Shown: positions 24,154-26,375 of the stretch, in pieces
Layout: every line of letters begins with the position of its first letter
Numbering within the stretch: position 1 is the stretch's first letter
Source: a virus
Length of the DNA: 26,375 bases
IMG/VR virus record: IMGVR_UViG_3300020183_000397
Span: 1-26,375 of that record
Strand: one strand, 5' to 3'
Notes under the pieces: generated by a model
Told to the model about the DNA's origin: nothing
Databases searched by the model: none
The model's input: only the letters and a program-made list of their open reading frames with translations
Made by a program: the position numbers and the translations under genes

Positions 24154-24423
24154 TTATGAAACTAAAATACCAGTAGATAGATCTATAGTAGAACTACCAT
24201 ATTTTTCTTGTAACTTTTTTGATAGGTCAGCTTCCTTTCTTTTTATCTCTTTTAGACTTTGAAAAGCTTGTTCAATCTCCCTCTCTATCTTACCCAAAGA
24301 CTCATTAGCAGTTTTCTGATCTACATATAACTGACCAATATCGTAGGTGGTAGCTAGATAGTCGTTTTGTATAGCTTTTATCTCTTCTAACTCTTCTGGC
24401 GTAACTGATTTTACTTCTGACAT
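24154..24423 (-). CDS. Small coiled-coil protein
   Basis: 89 residues, function not recognised. Residues about 8-75 are predicted to be a helical hairpin or coiled coil (ELEEIKAIQNDYLATTYDIG, then LGKIEREIEQAFQSLKEIKR and SKKLQEKYG). The last 15 residues (SSTIDLSTGILVS) look like a beta hairpin. Proteins of this type occur, to my knowledge, in many T4-like marine and freshwater phages near the sheath gene. It starts three bases after the stop of the membrane-anchored gene, so the two are probably translated together. A chaperone or minor virion role is possible but unproven. Confidence 0.78.
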   Translation of the reverse strand: MSEVKSVTPEELEEIKAIQNDYLATTYDIGQLYVDQKTANESLGKIEREIEQAFQSLKEIKRKEADLSKKLQEKYGSSTIDLSTGILVS

Positions 24424-24426
24424 AAA

Positions 24427-24621
24427 CTACTTCTTTTTAGCTGGTTTTTTAACAACTTTTTTTGCTTTCTCAACTACCTCTTTTACTTCTTCTTTAACTT
24501 CAGCGACTTTTTCTTCTAATACATCTGGAATGTTGTTACCATCTGCATCTCTTACTTTACCTGTTTTCATTGCGATAAATAATGCCGCTGCTAAAATTAA
24601 AACGATTACTAAAACTGTCAT
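24427..24621 (-). CDS. Small membrane-anchored protein
   Basis: 64 residues. Residues 2-18 (TVLVIVLILAAALFIAM) form a clear transmembrane helix or uncleaved signal anchor. DADGNNIPDVLEE follows, like a calcium-binding DxDGNxxPD loop, and then a long Lys/Glu/Val helix ending KKPAKKK. With one N-terminal helix and a basic tail it would sit in the cytoplasmic membrane with the tail probably inside (positive-inside rule). A holin, spanin-like or assembly role can be imagined, but no lysis gene partner is adjacent, so no function is assigned. It is flanked by the fiber gene and the coiled-coil gene. Confidence 0.8.
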   Translation of the reverse strand: MTVLVIVLILAAALFIAMKTGKVRDADGNNIPDVLEEKVAEVKEEVKEVVEKAKKVVKKPAKKK

Positions 24622-24637
24622 GATCTTTTATTTTTGG

Positions 24638-24655
24638 TTTATAAATATAAATATA
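24638..24655 (-). promoter_or_regulatory. TATTTATA upstream motif
   Basis: Minus strand TATATTTATATTTATAAA, 16 bases before the membrane-protein ATG, in the gap after the fiber gene. It is the longest version of the recurrent motif; role inferred. Confidence 0.3.
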
Positions 24656-24672
24656 TTGATTTTTCTTAAAAA

Positions 24673-26375
24673 TTATATTTCTTGAATTCTTAAATAAATT
24701 CCTTTTGTTGCACGAGCATTAGCTGGCCAAGCTGTACCATCAGGTGCTCTACCAGGTCCTACTCCAAAAGTAGCATTAAATCCATTACCTTGTTGACTTG
24801 CTCCGTAGAAATAACATTGTAGAGTAGTGGTTGATGTTATTTGCACAACACCTCTTGTCATAGTAGAGTCTGCAGAAGCTGATACAGCAAGATAATTATC
24901 CCAGTAGTTTGATAGATTATTATATAATCTTTGAGGATCTTGAAAAAGTGCTGGTCTTGCAAAGGTAGTATTTGCGCCGGCTATCAAGTATGCACTAACA
25001 TATCCATTAAGATAACCTGTACTTATAAGTCCATTAATGCCTCCTAAGTCTAATTCAATATCATAAATACCTGGTGCAAGTGTGACGTTTGTTGAACTAC
25101 CGGTTCTTCCTACTCCTATCTTAGTGTTTTGAGAAGATGTAATGAAACTTGTAAATGTGAATTGAGTTACAGTTGTACTAGCATTACTGGATACTGTAAA
25201 AATGTTTTGAGAGCCAACATTATATCCATAAAAGAATGCTTTTGGTGTTGCATGGCTTGCTGAGGCTACTACTCCTATTACATTACTACCTGTTACAAAA
25301 GAAGCTGTTCTAGCTGTGTTAACAAACGAAGCTGTTTGGGCTGTTGATACAAAACTAGCCGTTCTTGCTAAATTAACAAATGATGCTGTATGTGAAGTTA
25401 ATGCTTGAGATGCAGAATATGCATTTGAATAGGTTGCAGCTGCCGTAGGTGCCCATGAAGCACTCCATGCAAATGATGCTGTTTCTGCTTGAGAATAAGT
25501 TACAGGTAAATTATAGTAAGAAGCTGTTAAAGCATGACTTGATGTTAAAGAAGATGTAGCAAATTGCGCATTCTGCACAAATGAAGCCGTGTTTGCTGTT
25601 GCTACAAAAGATGCTGTTAAAGCTGTAACAACAAAAGAAGCAGTCTGTGCTGTTGCTACAAAGGAAGCAGTTTGAGCTAGTGTTACAAATGAAGCAGTAC
25701 TAGCAAAAGAAGATGATACTGCGTTTTGTACAAATGATGCGGTTTGAGCTGTTTGTACGAAGGATGCTGTCTGTGCTAGTGTTACAAATGAAGCTGTGCT
25801 AGCAAATGAAGCGGTAGCAGGAACATTTAATGCATGAGAGGCGGTTATAGCAAAGGATGCACTTACTGCTGAACTTGCTGTACCATTAAGTGAACCTGTA
25901 AAACTACCTGTAAATGATCCTGTATTAAAAGAAGAAGTTGTTACTAATGTATCTATTCTTAATACATTAATAACATTTCCCATACCACTATGGTTTGTAC
26001 AATAGTAGTATAATGTAGTAGGAGTATTATAGTTGACTTCTATTTGTATAAAATTAGGGCCACTAGTTACTCCCGTTGTATATTGAGTAGGACCATTTGG
26101 AGAGGTAGAAAATTTAAATGGGTGAGAACCTCCAACTGCACTTGTATTAAATCTATAAGTAGCACCTGGTGTAAAAGATAATTTAGGTCTGCTTATACTA
26201 TCAATTATAAATACACCACCACTATCAGTTACAACATGAGTAAATACGCTTTCAGTTAAATTGTTAATTCTAGTATCAAAGGAGGCAGATGTAGATGCAT
26301 AATCAACACCATTTATCCCTAATGAACCAGTAATTGAAACACTACCTGTAAACTGATGTGTATCTGTAAGTAAAG
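24673..26375 (-). CDS. Tail fiber / receptor-binding protein, N-terminus beyond the window
   Basis: The frame is open without interruption to the right window edge (at least 566 codons visible), so the ATG at 25983 is internal and not the start. It codes the Met of the conserved TNHSGMGNV motif. Order of parts: an edge segment (SVSITGSLGINGVDYAS); a cupredoxin-like domain ending YYYCTNHSGMGN, common in phage structural proteins; a shaft with about 12 copies of the nonapeptide TASFVxxAx and related S/T/A repeats; and from about codon 240 after the internal Met a C-terminal head of roughly 195 residues (TPKAFFYGYNVGSQNIFTV to YLRIQEI), probably a beta-sandwich such as the C1q/TNF type. The head is the likely receptor-binding part. 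No chaperone gene follows directly. Confidence 0.85.
   Translation of the reverse strand, partial: LLTDTHQFTGSVSITGSLGINGVDYASTSASFDTRINNLTESVFTHVVTDSGGVFIIDSISRPKLSFTPGATYRFNTSAVGGSHPFKFSTSPNGPTQYTTGVTSGPNFIQIEVNYNTPTTLYYYCTNHSGMGNVINVLRIDTLVTTSSFNTGSFTGSFTGSLNGTASSAVSASFAITASHALNVPATASFASTASFVTLAQTASFVQTAQTASFVQNAVSSSFASTASFVTLAQTASFVATAQTASFVVTALTASFVATANTASFVQNAQFATSSLTSSHALTASYYNLPVTYSQAETASFAWSASWAPTAAATYSNAYSASQALTSHTASFVNLARTASFVSTAQTASFVNTARTASFVTGSNVIGVVASASHATPKAFFYGYNVGSQNIFTVSSNASTTVTQFTFTSFITSSQNTKIGVGRTGSSTNVTLAPGIYDIELDLGGINGLISTGYLNGYVSAYLIAGANTTFARPALFQDPQRLYNNLSNYWDNYLAVSASADSTMTRGVVQITSTTTLQCYFYGASQQGNGFNATFGVGPGRAPDGTAWPANARATKGIYLRIQEI
25290..25835 (-). repeat. 27-bp coding repeats of the fiber shaft
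   Basis: Degenerate tandem units of 27 bp coding TASFVxxAx, about 12 recognisable copies in two blocks separated by a non-repeated stretch (around 25400-25560). Some copies are nearly identical at DNA level (two runs of TLAQTASFV), which allows recombination and copy-number change. Confidence 0.8.

Noticed and set aside
24656-24672. AT-only inverted repeat after the fiber gene as a terminator
   Set aside because: The stem is only A-T pairs around ATTTTT/AAAAAT and would be unstable; no GC-containing hairpin was found there.
25290-25835. CRISPR array
   Set aside because: The repeats are degenerate 27-bp coding units without spacers, in frame with the fiber gene.
25981-25983. ATG as the start of the fiber gene
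   Set aside because: The same frame is open to the right edge and encodes the conserved cupredoxin-like segment ending CTNHSGMGN across this Met; there is no Shine-Dalgarno before it.

Overview
The window looks like part of the genome of a tailed phage with a contractile tail (myovirus, T4-like gene content), AT-rich and tightly packed. Every supported gene lies on the minus strand. It therefore reads from right (26375) to left (1): fiber and tail genes first, then baseplate, DNA replication/recombination/repair, and finally nucleotide and 7-deazaguanine metabolism. There are no tRNA or rRNA genes, no CRISPR arrays and no insertion sequences. Many start codons are preceded by A-rich leaders without a Shine-Dalgarno sequence, and a DUF5522-type mini-protein is present. 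Both are common in Bacteroidota and their phages, so a Bacteroidota host is a reasonable but unproven guess.

Structural region (26375 to 11294, reading right to left): a 5'-truncated tail fiber with a nonapeptide-repeat shaft; two small proteins (a membrane-anchored one and a coiled-coil one); the tail sheath; a lysine-rich protein with a hydrophobic segment; the tail tube; a T4 gp26-like tail/baseplate assembly protein that appears to continue by ribosomal frameshifting into a second reading frame; the tape measure protein; a large baseplate or tube-tip protein; a gp53/LysM-like baseplate wedge protein; a 1016-residue hub fused to an M23 endopeptidase; and one further unidentified protein. 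A clear rho-independent terminator separates the tail tube from the gp26-like gene.

Replication and repair region (11243 to 4421): a short, divergent family-A DNA polymerase coupled to a 143-residue unknown; a gp32-like single-strand binding protein; a UvsX/RecA-like recombinase; a T4 endonuclease V (DenV) homologue; a FEN-type 5' nuclease (T4 RNase H-like); a DnaB-type helicase; and a small unknown. Together these form most of a self-contained replisome.

Metabolic region (4338 to 1): a cobalamin-dependent class II ribonucleotide reductase; the DUF5522-type mini-protein; a divergent QueD; a tightly overlapping run of small unknown genes, including an HEXXH micro-protein of 46 residues carrying a perfect 21-bp tandem duplication; QueE; and a gene cut by the left edge. 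QueD plus QueE point to 7-deazaguanine synthesis, either for DNA modification or queuosine. QueC and FolE are not in the window.

The points most worth checking are the probable +1/-2 frameshift just upstream of the tape measure gene, the HEXXH micro-protein, the altered active sites of the polymerase and QueD, and a recurrent TATTTAT-type motif a short distance upstream of many starts.
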